From positions 124,001-188,000 of the forward strand of contig NZ_ANNV01000175.1 of assembly GCF_000346755.1 (NCBI RefSeq): a stretch of DNA of 64,000 nt, in the 5' to 3' direction. The position numbers and the translations under genes are program-made. Under the pieces are notes generated by a model. It searched no databases and had not been told where the DNA came from. It was given only the letters and a program-made list of their open reading frames with translations. The stretch comes from Pseudomonas sp. CBZ-4. GTDB taxonomy: Bacteria > Pseudomonadota > Gammaproteobacteria > Pseudomonadales > Pseudomonadaceae. Shown here piece after piece: positions 33,419 through 41,809 of this stretch; position 1 is the first letter of the stretch; every line of letters starts with the position of its first letter.

Positions 33419-34879
33419 TCATTGAGACTTGAGTGTCATCACCCGATCCGCAATCGCCCGCACCACATTCAAATCATGGGTGACAAACACCAGCGCCATC
33501 CCCTCCGCCTGCAACCCCCTTAGCAACTCCAGGATCGACGCCTGCACCGACACATCCAGCGCCGAGGTGATCTCATCGCAAATCAACAACCTCGGCTCGC
33601 ACACCAGCGCCCGGGCAATCGCCACGCGCTGGCGCTCGCCACCGGACAAACTGCCGGGATAGGCATCGGCAAGGGCCACGGGTAACGCCACGCGGCTCAA
33701 GGCTTGTTCGATACGCTCGCGCAATGCCGCGCCGCGCAGGCCGAAGAAGTGCCGCAGTGGCGTGGCCAGGCTTTGCGCCACGGTGTGACGCGGGTTCAAG
33801 GCACGCAGGGGGTTCTGGAAGATGTACTGGATGCGCCGCCGTTGCTCGGACGAGCGTGCGCCAACCTCGAGATTCAGCGGCGCACCCGCAAATCGCAGGC
33901 GCCCTGCTGCCTCTTGTGCCAGGCCGACCAGCGCGCGGGACACGCTGCTTTTGCCGGAACCCGAGGCGCCCACCAAGGCCAGGCATTCGCCCCGGCGCAC
34001 GTGCAGGTTCACCCCTGCAACCACGCGCCGTCCGGCATAACTCACCGCCAGCTCATCGACCTCCAACAACAGCGGTTGCTGCGACAGATCCTCCAGCGGC
34101 CGCGCCGCCAGCCTTGCCGCCGCCAGCAAGCGTTGGCTGTACGGGTGTTGCGGCTGGCGAAACAACTGCGCGGTCTCGGCGCATTCCACCACCCTGCCGG
34201 CGTACAGCACCATCACCCGGTCGGCCAGGGACTCGACCACCCCCAAATCATGGGACACGTACACCGCCGCCACACCCTGGGTTTTGCACAACTGGCGCAA
34301 GGCGGCCAGGAAGTGCGCCTGGGTGGTCACGTCCAGCGCCGTGGTCGGTTCATCGAGCACCACCACCTGCGGGCGCAGGATAAACGCCAGGGCGAGCAAT
34401 ACGCGCTGCTGCTGGCCGCCGGACAATTGATGGGCAAAGCGCCTGAGAAAGTCTTGGTCATCCGGCAACCCCACGTGCTGCAAGGTGTCGCGCAGGCGTT
34501 GCTGGCGCGCCGTCCGCGACAGCTGTGGCGCATGGGCGGCCAGGGTTTCCTGCAGCTGGCTGAGGATGCGCAGCGCCGGGTTCAGCGCCATCGCCGGGTC
34601 CTGGGGAATATAGGCGATCACGCCACCCCGGGCCTGGCGCAAGGCTTCGCCCTGCAAGCCGAGCAGATCGCAGCCGGCGACCAGCACCTGCCCGCCACTG
34701 ATCCGCGCGCCCTTGCGCACATGGCCGAGCAACGCAGTGGCCAGCGTGGTCTTGCCCGAGCCGGACTCCCCCACCAGGCCGAGGATTTCTCCCGCCTCCA
34801 GCGCAAAATGGATATCAGCCACCACCGCCTTGCCGCTGTCCAGTTGCACCCGCAGGTCCTGCACACGCAGCAACGTCAT
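33419..34879 (-). CDS. Fused dual ABC ATPase (DppD-DppF-like)
   Basis: The 486-residue protein holds two full ABC ATPase domains in one chain. The first has Walker A GESGSGKT (about 34-41), signature LSGGQQQR and Walker B VVVLDEPTTALDV. The second has Walker A GASGSGKS, signature LSGGERQR and Walker B LLICDEITSALDV. In Dpp/Opp systems these are usually two proteins (DppD, DppF). The ATG at 34877-34879 overlaps the stop of the DppC-like gene. The open frame upstream to 35491 lies within that permease gene and is not coding. The last gene of the minus operon, it completes the transporter begun in the plus operon. Confidence 0.9.
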   Translation of the reverse strand: MTLLRVQDLRVQLDSGKAVVADIHFALEAGEILGLVGESGSGKTTLATALLGHVRKGARISGGQVLVAGCDLLGLQGEALRQARGGVIAYIPQDPAMALNPALRILSQLQETLAAHAPQLSRTARQQRLRDTLQHVGLPDDQDFLRRFAHQLSGGQQQRVLLALAFILRPQVVVLDEPTTALDVTTQAHFLAALRQLCKTQGVAAVYVSHDLGVVESLADRVMVLYAGRVVECAETAQLFRQPQHPYSQRLLAAARLAARPLEDLSQQPLLLEVDELAVSYAGRRVVAGVNLHVRRGECLALVGASGSGKSSVSRALVGLAQEAAGRLRFAGAPLNLEVGARSSEQRRRIQYIFQNPLRALNPRHTVAQSLATPLRHFFGLRGAALRERIEQALSRVALPVALADAYPGSLSGGERQRVAIARALVCEPRLLICDEITSALDVSVQASILELLRGLQAEGMALVFVTHDLNVVRAIADRVMTLKSQ

Positions 34880-35721
34880 GGTGTGTGCTCCAGTACCCCG
34901 GCGCGCACCCGGCCGATGCCTTCGGCGAGCATGTTGCTGGCATAGGCGAACACGCCGATCAGCAGCGCCGGCACCAGCACGGCCCAGGGTTGCAGGACCA
35001 GCCCGCCCTGGTTCTCGCTGATCATCAGGCCCCAATCCGCCGCCGGCGGCGCCACGCCGTAGCCGAGAAAACTCAGCCCCGACAAGATGCCGATGGCCCA
35101 GGTCAGCATGCTGCCAAAATGCACGAGCATGGGCGTGAGGATATTCGGCAGCACTTCGCGCAGCAGCAGGTGACGGCGCGGCAGGCCCATGGCCCGCAGC
35201 ACTTCGATGAACTCCTGCTCGACCACGGCCTGGGTGCTGGCGCGGGTCTGGCGGATCATGCCGGGCAGGAACGCGAAGGCCACCGTCAGCACGATCAACC
35301 ACGGCTCGCGCCCCAGCAGCGAGACCACCAGCAGCACCAGGATCAGCTCGGGAAACGCCAGGGACAGGTCGGCGCTCCAGCGGATCAAACGGTCCAGCGG
35401 CCCACGGGAAAACCCCGCCAGCAATCCCAGGCCTGCACCCACCAGCAACGCCAGCAGCGCGGCGGCCAATGACATCCATACCACGCTCCAACCGCCCACC
35501 AGCACCCGTGACAGCACGTCATGCCCGAGGTAGTCGTAACCCAGCGGCGCGCCCGCGCTGGGCGCGCCGTACACCGGGCCGAGCAGTTCACTCGCGCCAT
35601 GGGGCGCCAGCAACGGCCCGGCCAATGCCAGGCCGATCACCAGCAGGCTCAGGCCGGCGCCCTGGCGCACTTGTCGGTTGGCGGCCAAGGCACGCCAAGG
35701 TAAGCACAGCATCGGGCTCAC
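34876..35721 (-). CDS. ABC transporter permease, DppC-like
   Basis: The 281-residue inner-membrane protein matches DppC/OppC: LGYDYLGHDVLSRVLVGG near 60-78, several helices, and the cytoplasmic EAA loop FIEVLRAMGLPRRHLLLREV. It ends at the overlap with the ATPase start. GTG 35721 overlaps the monooxygenase stop (GTGA), which favours coupled translation; ATG 35712 is an alternative. It should pair with the DppB-like permease at 32351-33301, although the two are in different operons. Confidence 0.88.
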   Translation of the reverse strand: MSPMLCLPWRALAANRQVRQGAGLSLLVIGLALAGPLLAPHGASELLGPVYGAPSAGAPLGYDYLGHDVLSRVLVGGWSVVWMSLAAALLALLVGAGLGLLAGFSRGPLDRLIRWSADLSLAFPELILVLLVVSLLGREPWLIVLTVAFAFLPGMIRQTRASTQAVVEQEFIEVLRAMGLPRRHLLLREVLPNILTPMLVHFGSMLTWAIGILSGLSFLGYGVAPPAADWGLMISENQGGLVLQPWAVLVPALLIGVFAYASNMLAEGIGRVRAGVLEHTP

Positions 35722-36878
35722 CTCGCCGACAACAACGGGATGTCGAAACCGTGATCCAGCTCCAGCAACGGGAACAGCAGATCCGCCACGCGCTGCGCTT
35801 CATCGATCAACGGATAACCCGAGAGGATGAACGCCGACACGCCCTGCGCCTGGTACTCACGCAAACGCTCGGCCACCTGGGTGGCGCTGCCCACCAGATA
35901 GGTCCCGGCCGCCGGACGCAGGATGTCGAACCCAAACAGGCTCGGCCCGACCCACACGTTGGGGTAGATCTCCAGTTCCCGTGCGGTGGGCAGACGGCCT
36001 TCGCGCAGGGTTTGCAGGTTGCGTTGCACCTGGGGATCGTCGCTGACGTAGGTCTCCAGGGTTTCGCCCGGGGGCAACTGCGCGGCCACGCCGTCGAGGG
36101 CGGTTTGCAGGGAGGTGCGTTGCAACAACAACTCGGCGTGGGCCCACGCTTCCTCTTCGGTCTCGCGCACGATGATCTGCAAGCGCGTGCCGAACCGCAG
36201 GCGGCGCCCGCGCTTGGCCGCTTCGGCACCGACGCGGCGGAACTTGTCCCCCAGGCGTGGCGGCGTGTCGGCAAAGCTCAGGTACACGTCGAGCAGGTCG
36301 GCCGAATGGGCCACGCCGGCGTCGGACGTGCCGGCGCCCCAGAACTCGATGGGTGTGGATTGCGTCGGCGCCAGCCAGCCGCCCAACGGGTGATTGGCGT
36401 CTGCCGGATCGCGCGGCGCCAGGTTGATGTATTTACCGGCAAAGCCCTGGGTTTCACCGGCGTAGACACTGCGAAAGGCCCGCCAGTAGTCGCGGCTGAA
36501 GTCGTAGCGCTCGTCGTGGGGGAAATGCACGCCCAAGGCCGCCAGGCCGCTGTCATCGCCATTGACCAGGTTGAGCAGCAGACGCCCGCCGGAATACTGG
36601 TCGAAGCTCAACGCCCACTTGGCCAATACCGCTGGCGACAGTTCGCCGGGGTACTGCGCAATCAGAAACCGCAGGCGTTGGGTCGCATCGATCAAGGCGG
36701 CGGCCGTGGCCAGGTTGGAATTGGGGCTGGTGCCCAGCAGCGAGCCGTAATAGCCAAGACGGTCGGCGACCACGGCAACCTGCTTGAGCTGTTCGAAACC
36801 GGTCACCCAGCGCCCGGCCGCTTCCCACGGGTACGGGCCATCGGGGGGGGTGAGGTACCACAGGAGTTTGATCGTCAT
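35718..36878 (-). CDS. LLM-class FMNH2-dependent alkanesulfonate monooxygenase-like protein, copy 3
   Basis: The 386-residue protein is a luciferase-like monooxygenase of a branch different from copies 1 and 2: MTIKLLWYLTPPDGPYPWE, then LATAAALIDATQRLRFLIAQ, LLLNLVNGDDSGLAALGVHF, HDERYDFSRDYWRAF and FILSGYPLIDEAQRVADLLF. SsuD-family enzymes need FMNH2 and O2 and release sulfite plus an aldehyde. GGAG is 9 nt before ATG 36878; five further codons upstream are open. It lies between the TonB receptor and the DppC-like gene in the minus-strand operon, with 48 nt to the receptor stop. Confidence 0.88.
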   Translation of the reverse strand: MTIKLLWYLTPPDGPYPWEAAGRWVTGFEQLKQVAVVADRLGYYGSLLGTSPNSNLATAAALIDATQRLRFLIAQYPGELSPAVLAKWALSFDQYSGGRLLLNLVNGDDSGLAALGVHFPHDERYDFSRDYWRAFRSVYAGETQGFAGKYINLAPRDPADANHPLGGWLAPTQSTPIEFWGAGTSDAGVAHSADLLDVYLSFADTPPRLGDKFRRVGAEAAKRGRRLRFGTRLQIIVRETEEEAWAHAELLLQRTSLQTALDGVAAQLPPGETLETYVSDDPQVQRNLQTLREGRLPTARELEIYPNVWVGPSLFGFDILRPAAGTYLVGSATQVAERLREYQAQGVSAFILSGYPLIDEAQRVADLLFPLLELDHGFDIPLLSAR

Positions 36879-36926
36879 GTTTTGTCTCTCCAAAAAAGGC
36901 TCAGGGATGCACGCAAGGGCATGGCC

Positions 36927-39155
36927 CTAGAAACGGGTCAGTGCGCTGACCCCAAAGGTGCGCCGGTCGCCCCGCGCGTCCCAGGCCACATCGAAGGGCA
37001 AGGGCACGCTGTCGGTCTTGTATTGTTTGTCGGTGAGGTTGTTGACGTAGGCGGTCAGGTCCAGGTCCAGGCGCCCGCCAAAGTGGTAGGTGGCGCTGGC
37101 GCTGCCCAGGGTGTAGCCGCCTTGGGACACGCTGTGGTCTTGCTGGGCGGTGGGCAGGAAGTAGATGCGGCTCTGGTAGCGCCAGTCGCTGCCGAAGTTG
37201 AGCGCGTCGCCGTTGTCCAGCGGGATGCGGTAACTGGCGCCCACGGCCAGGGTGCGCGACGGCGAACGGGCGATGCGGTTGCCGGAGTAATCGACGCCGC
37301 CGGATTCGAAGTCCTGCAACTCGGTGTGCAACAGGCCCGCCGAGGCGTTCAGGTGCAGGTTGGTGAGCGGCAGCGCTTCGAGTTCGAACTCGGCACCGCG
37401 AATCACGCCCTTGCCGCTGTTGGTCAGCAGCGACACCACCTGGCCGTCACGCACCGACACGGCGTTGACCTGGATGTCCGAGTAGTCGTAGTAGAAGACG
37501 TTGGCGTTGGCGGTCAGGCGTTCATCGAACCATTCACTCTTGATCCCCAGTTCGTAGGCGTCGACGTTTTCCGGCGCCACCACCGACGCTTCGGCCTGCA
37601 CCAGCGCGCCGCCGCTGAAACCACCGGAGCGGAAGCCCTTGGCATAGCGGAAATACACACGGGCGTTGTCGTTGAGCTGGTACTCGGGGGTGATGTCGTA
37701 GGTGAGTTTGTTCCAGGTGCGTTTTTCGTCCTGCACCACGGTGGTCGCCAGCGGCCCGGTGTAGTGCTTCCACCACTGGTCGGCGCTGGCGAACGACACG
37801 GCGTCGCTGCCCGGTGCGGCCACGCGTTGCAGGTCGATGTCCTTGGTTTCGCGGGTCCAGCGCAGGCCGGTGGTGATGCTCAAGGGCTCGCTGACCTGCC
37901 AGGTGGTGCTGCCGAAGAGCGCGAAACTGTCGGTGGTCTGGTCAATCGAGGTCTTGCCGTAATCGGCGACGCCGAACGCCTGGTTGTAGTCGGCCGGCAG
38001 CAAGGCACTGCTGGAGGCGCTGTCCAGGTGTTCGTGGAACAGGTGGGTGCCGATGATCCAACTTACGGGCTGGTTTTTCGCCGAGGACAGGCGCAGTTCC
38101 TGGGACGCCTGCTTCCAGTGGTCATCGGAATAGGAGCGGCCGAATTCGTAAATGCTCATGTTCGGGCCCTGGGCTTTTTCCTGGATGTCGTCGAGCGCGG
38201 TGATCGAGTCCAGTTGCAGCTCGCCCAGGTCCCACTTCAACGCCAGTTGCACACCGTTGTGCTGGATGCGGTCGTCGGCCTTGCCGGTAAACGCGGCGTG
38301 GCCGGTGTTCGGCTTGGGCGCCGGGCCGAACAGCGTGCTGCCGCCCGCCCCTGCGCCCCAGGCGCGGGTGGCGATGCCCTGGCCTTTGTAGTCGCGGGCG
38401 TGCAGCTGCAGGGTGGCTTGCAGGTCGTCGTTGATTTGCGCCAACAATTGCAGGCGCAAGGCCTGGTCGTGGATATCGCCGACGGTGTGGCCGTCCACCT
38501 GGTTTTTCAGTTGGCCGTCGCTGCTCTGGTCGATAAACGCCACGCGGCCGGCCAGCTTGTCCTTGAGCAAGATGCCGCCGTAGGCGCCTTCATACAGCTG
38601 GGCGTTGTAGTTGCCGGCATCGGCCTTGAAGTAGCCCGCAGGGTCTTCGAAGGTGGGTTTGCGCGAGACAAAGTTGATCGCGCCGCCCGTGGTGTTCTTG
38701 CCCCACAGGGTGCCCTGGGGGCCGCGCAGGATTTCGACGCGCTCCATGTCATACAGCGGGAAGCCGGTGGCCACGTGGGGGTCGATGTACACGTCGTCGG
38801 TGTAGATGCCCACCGGGTACACCGTGGTCGAGGCCATGTCGCCGGAGCCCATGCCACGGATGTACCAGCGCGGCCGCTGGTGGCCGGCGAACTCCGGCGC
38901 GATCGCATTGGGCACGTTGCGCAAGGCCTTGCCGGCACTGAAGCCGCCGCCGTTGCTCTCGATGTCCTTGGCGCTGACCACGGAGATCGCCGAGGGTACG
39001 TCCTGCAGCGATTCTTCGCGTTTCTGCGCGGTGACGGTCACCGTGGGCAATGCCTCGTTGGCCACCGGTTCGTCGGCGGCGGCAAGTTGACCGTGCAGTG
39101 CCAGGGCACCGGCAATGGCCCAGGCCAGGCGGTTGAAGTGAAAGTGTGCGGGCAT
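36927..39155 (-). CDS. TonB-dependent outer-membrane receptor, copy 2
   Basis: The 742-residue precursor has a signal peptide (about 1-26, HGQLAAADE), the TonB box and plug start TVTVTAQKREESLQDVPSAI, PRWYIRGMGSGDMA, VEILRGPQGTLWGKNTTGGA and a barrel ending VSALTRF. I chose ATG 39155, 4 nt after the DszB-like stop with AAGGA upstream; the frame is open to 39746 only because of GC-rich overlap with that gene. Its plug closely resembles that of the first receptor at 19756 while the barrel differs, suggesting related but distinct ligands. Confidence 0.9.
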   Translation of the reverse strand: MPAHFHFNRLAWAIAGALALHGQLAAADEPVANEALPTVTVTAQKREESLQDVPSAISVVSAKDIESNGGGFSAGKALRNVPNAIAPEFAGHQRPRWYIRGMGSGDMASTTVYPVGIYTDDVYIDPHVATGFPLYDMERVEILRGPQGTLWGKNTTGGAINFVSRKPTFEDPAGYFKADAGNYNAQLYEGAYGGILLKDKLAGRVAFIDQSSDGQLKNQVDGHTVGDIHDQALRLQLLAQINDDLQATLQLHARDYKGQGIATRAWGAGAGGSTLFGPAPKPNTGHAAFTGKADDRIQHNGVQLALKWDLGELQLDSITALDDIQEKAQGPNMSIYEFGRSYSDDHWKQASQELRLSSAKNQPVSWIIGTHLFHEHLDSASSSALLPADYNQAFGVADYGKTSIDQTTDSFALFGSTTWQVSEPLSITTGLRWTRETKDIDLQRVAAPGSDAVSFASADQWWKHYTGPLATTVVQDEKRTWNKLTYDITPEYQLNDNARVYFRYAKGFRSGGFSGGALVQAEASVVAPENVDAYELGIKSEWFDERLTANANVFYYDYSDIQVNAVSVRDGQVVSLLTNSGKGVIRGAEFELEALPLTNLHLNASAGLLHTELQDFESGGVDYSGNRIARSPSRTLAVGASYRIPLDNGDALNFGSDWRYQSRIYFLPTAQQDHSVSQGGYTLGSASATYHFGGRLDLDLTAYVNNLTDKQYKTDSVPLPFDVAWDARGDRRTFGVSALTRF

Positions 39156-39159
39156 GGGC

Positions 39160-40209
39160 TTACTGTCCTTGGCTACGGTTGAGCAGTGCGCGGGCGTCTT
39201 GCAGCGGTTGCGGGGCGACCCACTGGGCGAGGTCGAAATCGTGCTCCAGGAAGCCGTGGCGGTAGAGGAAGTTCTTTTGCAGCGCCAGGTATTCCAGGCG
39301 CTCGGCCGACAGGTCCGGGTGCAGCGAGGTATGGAAATCCCCCCGATAAGCCGCCTCGACACCGGCACTGGCGGCGCGGGTTTCTTCCGCCAGGATGGCG
39401 CGCAAGGCGTCGAGGTTCTGCGCAGCCCAATCGGCAGCACGCAGGGTTTGCGCGAGGAACCGCACCACCACGTCGTAGTGCTCGTCCAACAGGTTCTGGT
39501 GGATGGTGATCGGGCGCGGCGTGCCGTTGTTGATGCGCTGGCGTGGCGTGGCCACCTGATCGAGGTCGATGCCCACCACCAAGCCCAGGCGCTGGGCGGC
39601 GTCGGCGGCCGAGGCGCCTTTGACGTACACCGCATCCACCTCGCCGCGCACCAGGTGATCGAGGCCCGACCACAGGCGCTGCAAACCTTCCTGCGGCGGC
39701 AGGCTGTCGTCACGCGGGTGCAGGGCCACTTCCACCAGGTCCACATCGCTGAAGTCCAGGCCAGCCAACGCCAGCGCGCCCTTGTAGCCGGACAGGCTCA
39801 TGGCCCGGGCGATGCTGCCAGGGCGATCCCCGGCTTCCCAGGCCGGCAGGGCCAGGCGCTTGCCGCGCAGGTCGGCGGGCGAGCGAATACCCGAGTCGGG
39901 GCGCACGAGGATGGTTTGCCATTCCTCGATCCAGGTCAGGCCGATCAAGCGTGTCGGTGTGCCGGCGCCGCGTGCGGCCAGGGCCGGCACGTTGCCGCCT
40001 TCGCGAAACAGCCCCGGCAGTTCGTGATCGTAGTGATGACGCCCCAGTTGCAACGCGTCTTGCAAGGTGGCGACGCGGATACCGTCGCGGGCGAACTCTT
40101 CGCCCAGCCAGCCGAGCTTGAAGGCAATACCCGAGGCGGTCGGCACCGGGCAGCGGGTGAACCACAACGTGTCCAGGGTGGAAGGAGGCAAGGCAGCGGC
40201 AATGGGCAT
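39160..40209 (-). CDS. DszB-like desulfinase family protein with intact Cys-His-Arg set
   Basis: The 349-residue protein has no signal peptide although it has the SsuA/NMT1 binding-protein fold. It begins STLDTLWFTRCPVPTASGIA, aligning with the DszB SNCPVPNAL region. Cys20, His59 and Arg69 (HYDHELPGLFREGGNVP) match DszB Cys27, His60 and Arg70, the residues reported to cleave the C-S bond of a sulfinate. A cytoplasmic sulfinate desulfinase is therefore more likely than an ABC binding protein. GGAG precedes ATG 40209; ATG 40227 is an alternative. It is the first gene of the minus-strand operon, behind the sigma-54 promoter at 40266. The DszB comparison is from memory. Confidence 0.8.
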   Translation of the reverse strand: MPIAAALPPSTLDTLWFTRCPVPTASGIAFKLGWLGEEFARDGIRVATLQDALQLGRHHYDHELPGLFREGGNVPALAARGAGTPTRLIGLTWIEEWQTILVRPDSGIRSPADLRGKRLALPAWEAGDRPGSIARAMSLSGYKGALALAGLDFSDVDLVEVALHPRDDSLPPQEGLQRLWSGLDHLVRGEVDAVYVKGASAADAAQRLGLVVGIDLDQVATPRQRINNGTPRPITIHQNLLDEHYDVVVRFLAQTLRAADWAAQNLDALRAILAEETRAASAGVEAAYRGDFHTSLHPDLSAERLEYLALQKNFLYRHGFLEHDFDLAQWVAPQPLQDARALLNRSQGQ

Positions 40210-40265
40210 GGGAACTCCGGTCAGCACAAATGAAAGACCCGTTAGCGGGTGGATGGGCAGCTCAT

Positions 40266-40281
40266 CGCAACGACCATGCCA
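40266..40281 (-). promoter_or_regulatory. Sigma-54 promoter of the DszB-like/TonB/monooxygenase operon
   Basis: On the minus strand the sequence reads TGGCATGGTCGTTGCG, matching the -24/-12 consensus with correct spacing. The predicted start near 40254 is about 45 nt before ATG 40209. Confidence 0.8.
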
Positions 40282-40346
40282 ACCAACTATCTAGCTGATT
40301 TACAAGGGGTTTATTTGCCTTCGAAGTTTCAGAAAGCGCCGACTGC

Positions 40347-40388
40347 TGCCAGCGCAGCAGGCCACCAGCAGCCATTGCTGCCAATGCC
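40347..40388. promoter_or_regulatory. Activator-binding sites between divergent sigma-54 promoters
   Basis: TGCCA-GCG-CAGCA (40347-40359) and TGCTG-CCA-ATGCC (40376-40388) are each one perfect half-site plus a degraded half, with centres 29 bp apart as at the other promoters. They lie between the minus promoter at 40266 and the plus promoter at 40444 and can serve both. Confidence 0.6.
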
Positions 40389-40443
40389 ACAACCCGCGCG
40401 ATTGGGTGGCGCCAAAGCCCCCTGCGCATGGGCCAATGCGCGC

Positions 40444-40459
40444 TGGCGCAGAACTTGCT
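40444..40459 (+). promoter_or_regulatory. Sigma-54 promoter of the SfnB/DszC-like gene
   Basis: TGGCGCAGAACTTGCT has the GG-N10-GC spacing and the strong TTGCT -12 box. The predicted start near 40471 is about 38 nt before ATG 40509. Confidence 0.75.
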
Positions 40460-40508
40460 CAGGGCTGGCGTGAGTGTTTTTTTCATCTGCCCAACGAGAC
40501 GTTTACCC

Positions 40509-41726
40509 ATGAGCGACATCGCCCTGCCCCTACGCACCGAACGCCAGGCCCTGGACGCCGCCCGCGCGGCCGCCCTGCGCATCGCCGAGCTGGCCCGCGA
40601 CCCTGCGAACAACGAGCAAATCCCTGCCCGCCAGGCCCAGTGGCTCTCCGATTACGGGCTGACCGCCATCGGCGTGCCCACCGCCTTGGGTGGCCTCGGC
40701 GCCTCCGTACACACCCAGGTCGAGGTGGTGCGGATCATTTCCACGGCCGATGGCGGCGTCGGCCAACTGCTACAGATTCACTACGTCATGCTGCGCGGCA
40801 TCCTCGAGGACTACAGCGCCACCGCCCGCCAGCGCATCGTCAGCGATGTGCTGGCCGGCAAGCGCCTGGCCAACGCCCTGGCCGAAGTCGGCGGGAAAAA
40901 CAAATTTGCCTTGAAGACCCGCGTCGAGCGGCGCGCCGACGGGCAACTGGTGCTCAACGGCAGCAAGTTCTATTCGACCGGCGCCTACCTGGCCGACTGG
41001 ATCTGGCTGGCCGCCGCCTCGGAGCAAGGTGGCGCCGGTATCTGGCTGCACCGCGACACCCCCGGCCTGACCTTGGTGGACGACTGGCGTGCGTTTGGCC
41101 AGCAGCATTCGGTGAGCGGCACCGTGCGCTTCGACGAGGTGATCCTCGACCCCGATTTCGTGCTGCTGCGCGAAGGCCCGATGAAGCGCACCGGCCTGAC
41201 CTTCCCGCAGATCCTCCACGCGGCCATCGACACCGGCATCGCCGCCGGCGCGTTGCAGGCCGGCGTCGAGTACTTGCGCGTGAACGCACGGCCGTGGGTG
41301 GAGAGCGGCGTCGACCATGCCTATGAAGAGCCCCACGTGATCCGCCAGATCGGCGAATTCGCCGTGGCCCTGCGCGCCGCCGAATCCCTGCTGCGCGACG
41401 CCGCCCGGCTGTTTGACCAGCATCTGCTGGATGAGCACGACACGGTTCTGCAAAGCGAGCTGATCCTGGCGGTGGCGACGGTGCGCGCCCACTCCGACAG
41501 TGCCGCGCTGAAAATCTCCAGCGAGATCTTCGCCCTGCTGGGCGCCAGTTCCGCCCTGAGCAAATGGAACCTCGACCGCTTCTGGCGCAATGCGCGGGTG
41601 CACACCACCCATGACCCGATCCGCTGGCGTTTGCACCACGTCGGCAATTACTACCTCAACGGCGTGGACCCCGGCGAATACACGGCGATCCTCGCCAAAG
41701 GTGAACAAGGCCGCAAGACCGGTTGA
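40509..41726 (+). CDS. SfnB/DszC-like flavin-dependent oxidoreductase (acyl-CoA dehydrogenase fold)
   Basis: The 405-residue protein has the acyl-CoA dehydrogenase fold but resembles DszC and SfnB, which are sulfur-acquisition monooxygenases rather than fatty-acid enzymes. Characteristic blocks are IGVPTALGGLGAS, the RIISTADGGVGQLLQIHYVM region, NGSKFYSTGAYLADWIWLAA and the C-terminal LDRFWRNARVHTTHDPIRWR motif shared with DszC. DszC oxidises organic sulfides to sulfones using FMNH2; SfnB takes part in dimethyl-sulfone use. ATG 40509 follows the sigma-54 start; 27 upstream codons are open but would precede the transcript. It is transcribed alone, divergent from the DszB-like operon. Confidence 0.85.
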   Translation: MSDIALPLRTERQALDAARAAALRIAELARDPANNEQIPARQAQWLSDYGLTAIGVPTALGGLGASVHTQVEVVRIISTADGGVGQLLQIHYVMLRGILEDYSATARQRIVSDVLAGKRLANALAEVGGKNKFALKTRVERRADGQLVLNGSKFYSTGAYLADWIWLAAASEQGGAGIWLHRDTPGLTLVDDWRAFGQQHSVSGTVRFDEVILDPDFVLLREGPMKRTGLTFPQILHAAIDTGIAAGALQAGVEYLRVNARPWVESGVDHAYEEPHVIRQIGEFAVALRAAESLLRDAARLFDQHLLDEHDTVLQSELILAVATVRAHSDSAALKISSEIFALLGASSALSKWNLDRFWRNARVHTTHDPIRWRLHHVGNYYLNGVDPGEYTAILAKGEQGRKTG

Positions 41727-41809
41727 GGGTTGCTGCACGGAAGCGCCAATGTGTGATCCAATCGCCGCCGATTCGCCCCAACCATCGGCACTACAAGGAT
41801 TTTACGCAC

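Noticed and set aside
33419-35491. Longer version of the fused ATPase starting at 35491
   Set aside because: The extra 200 residues are antisense-free but out of frame with the DppC-like permease that is clearly coded in the same place; the ATPase start overlaps the permease stop at 34876-34879.
35469-39182. 1237-codon open frame on the plus strand
   Set aside because: It is antisense to the monooxygenase and TonB receptor genes and contains repetitive Val/Gly/Gln-rich sequence with no recognisable domain; the minus-strand genes have clear family motifs.
40347-40388. A second sigma-54 promoter reading TGGCAGCAATGGCTGC on the minus strand
   Set aside because: The GG to GC spacing is one base off the required 10; the well-formed promoter at 40266-40281 explains this operon.
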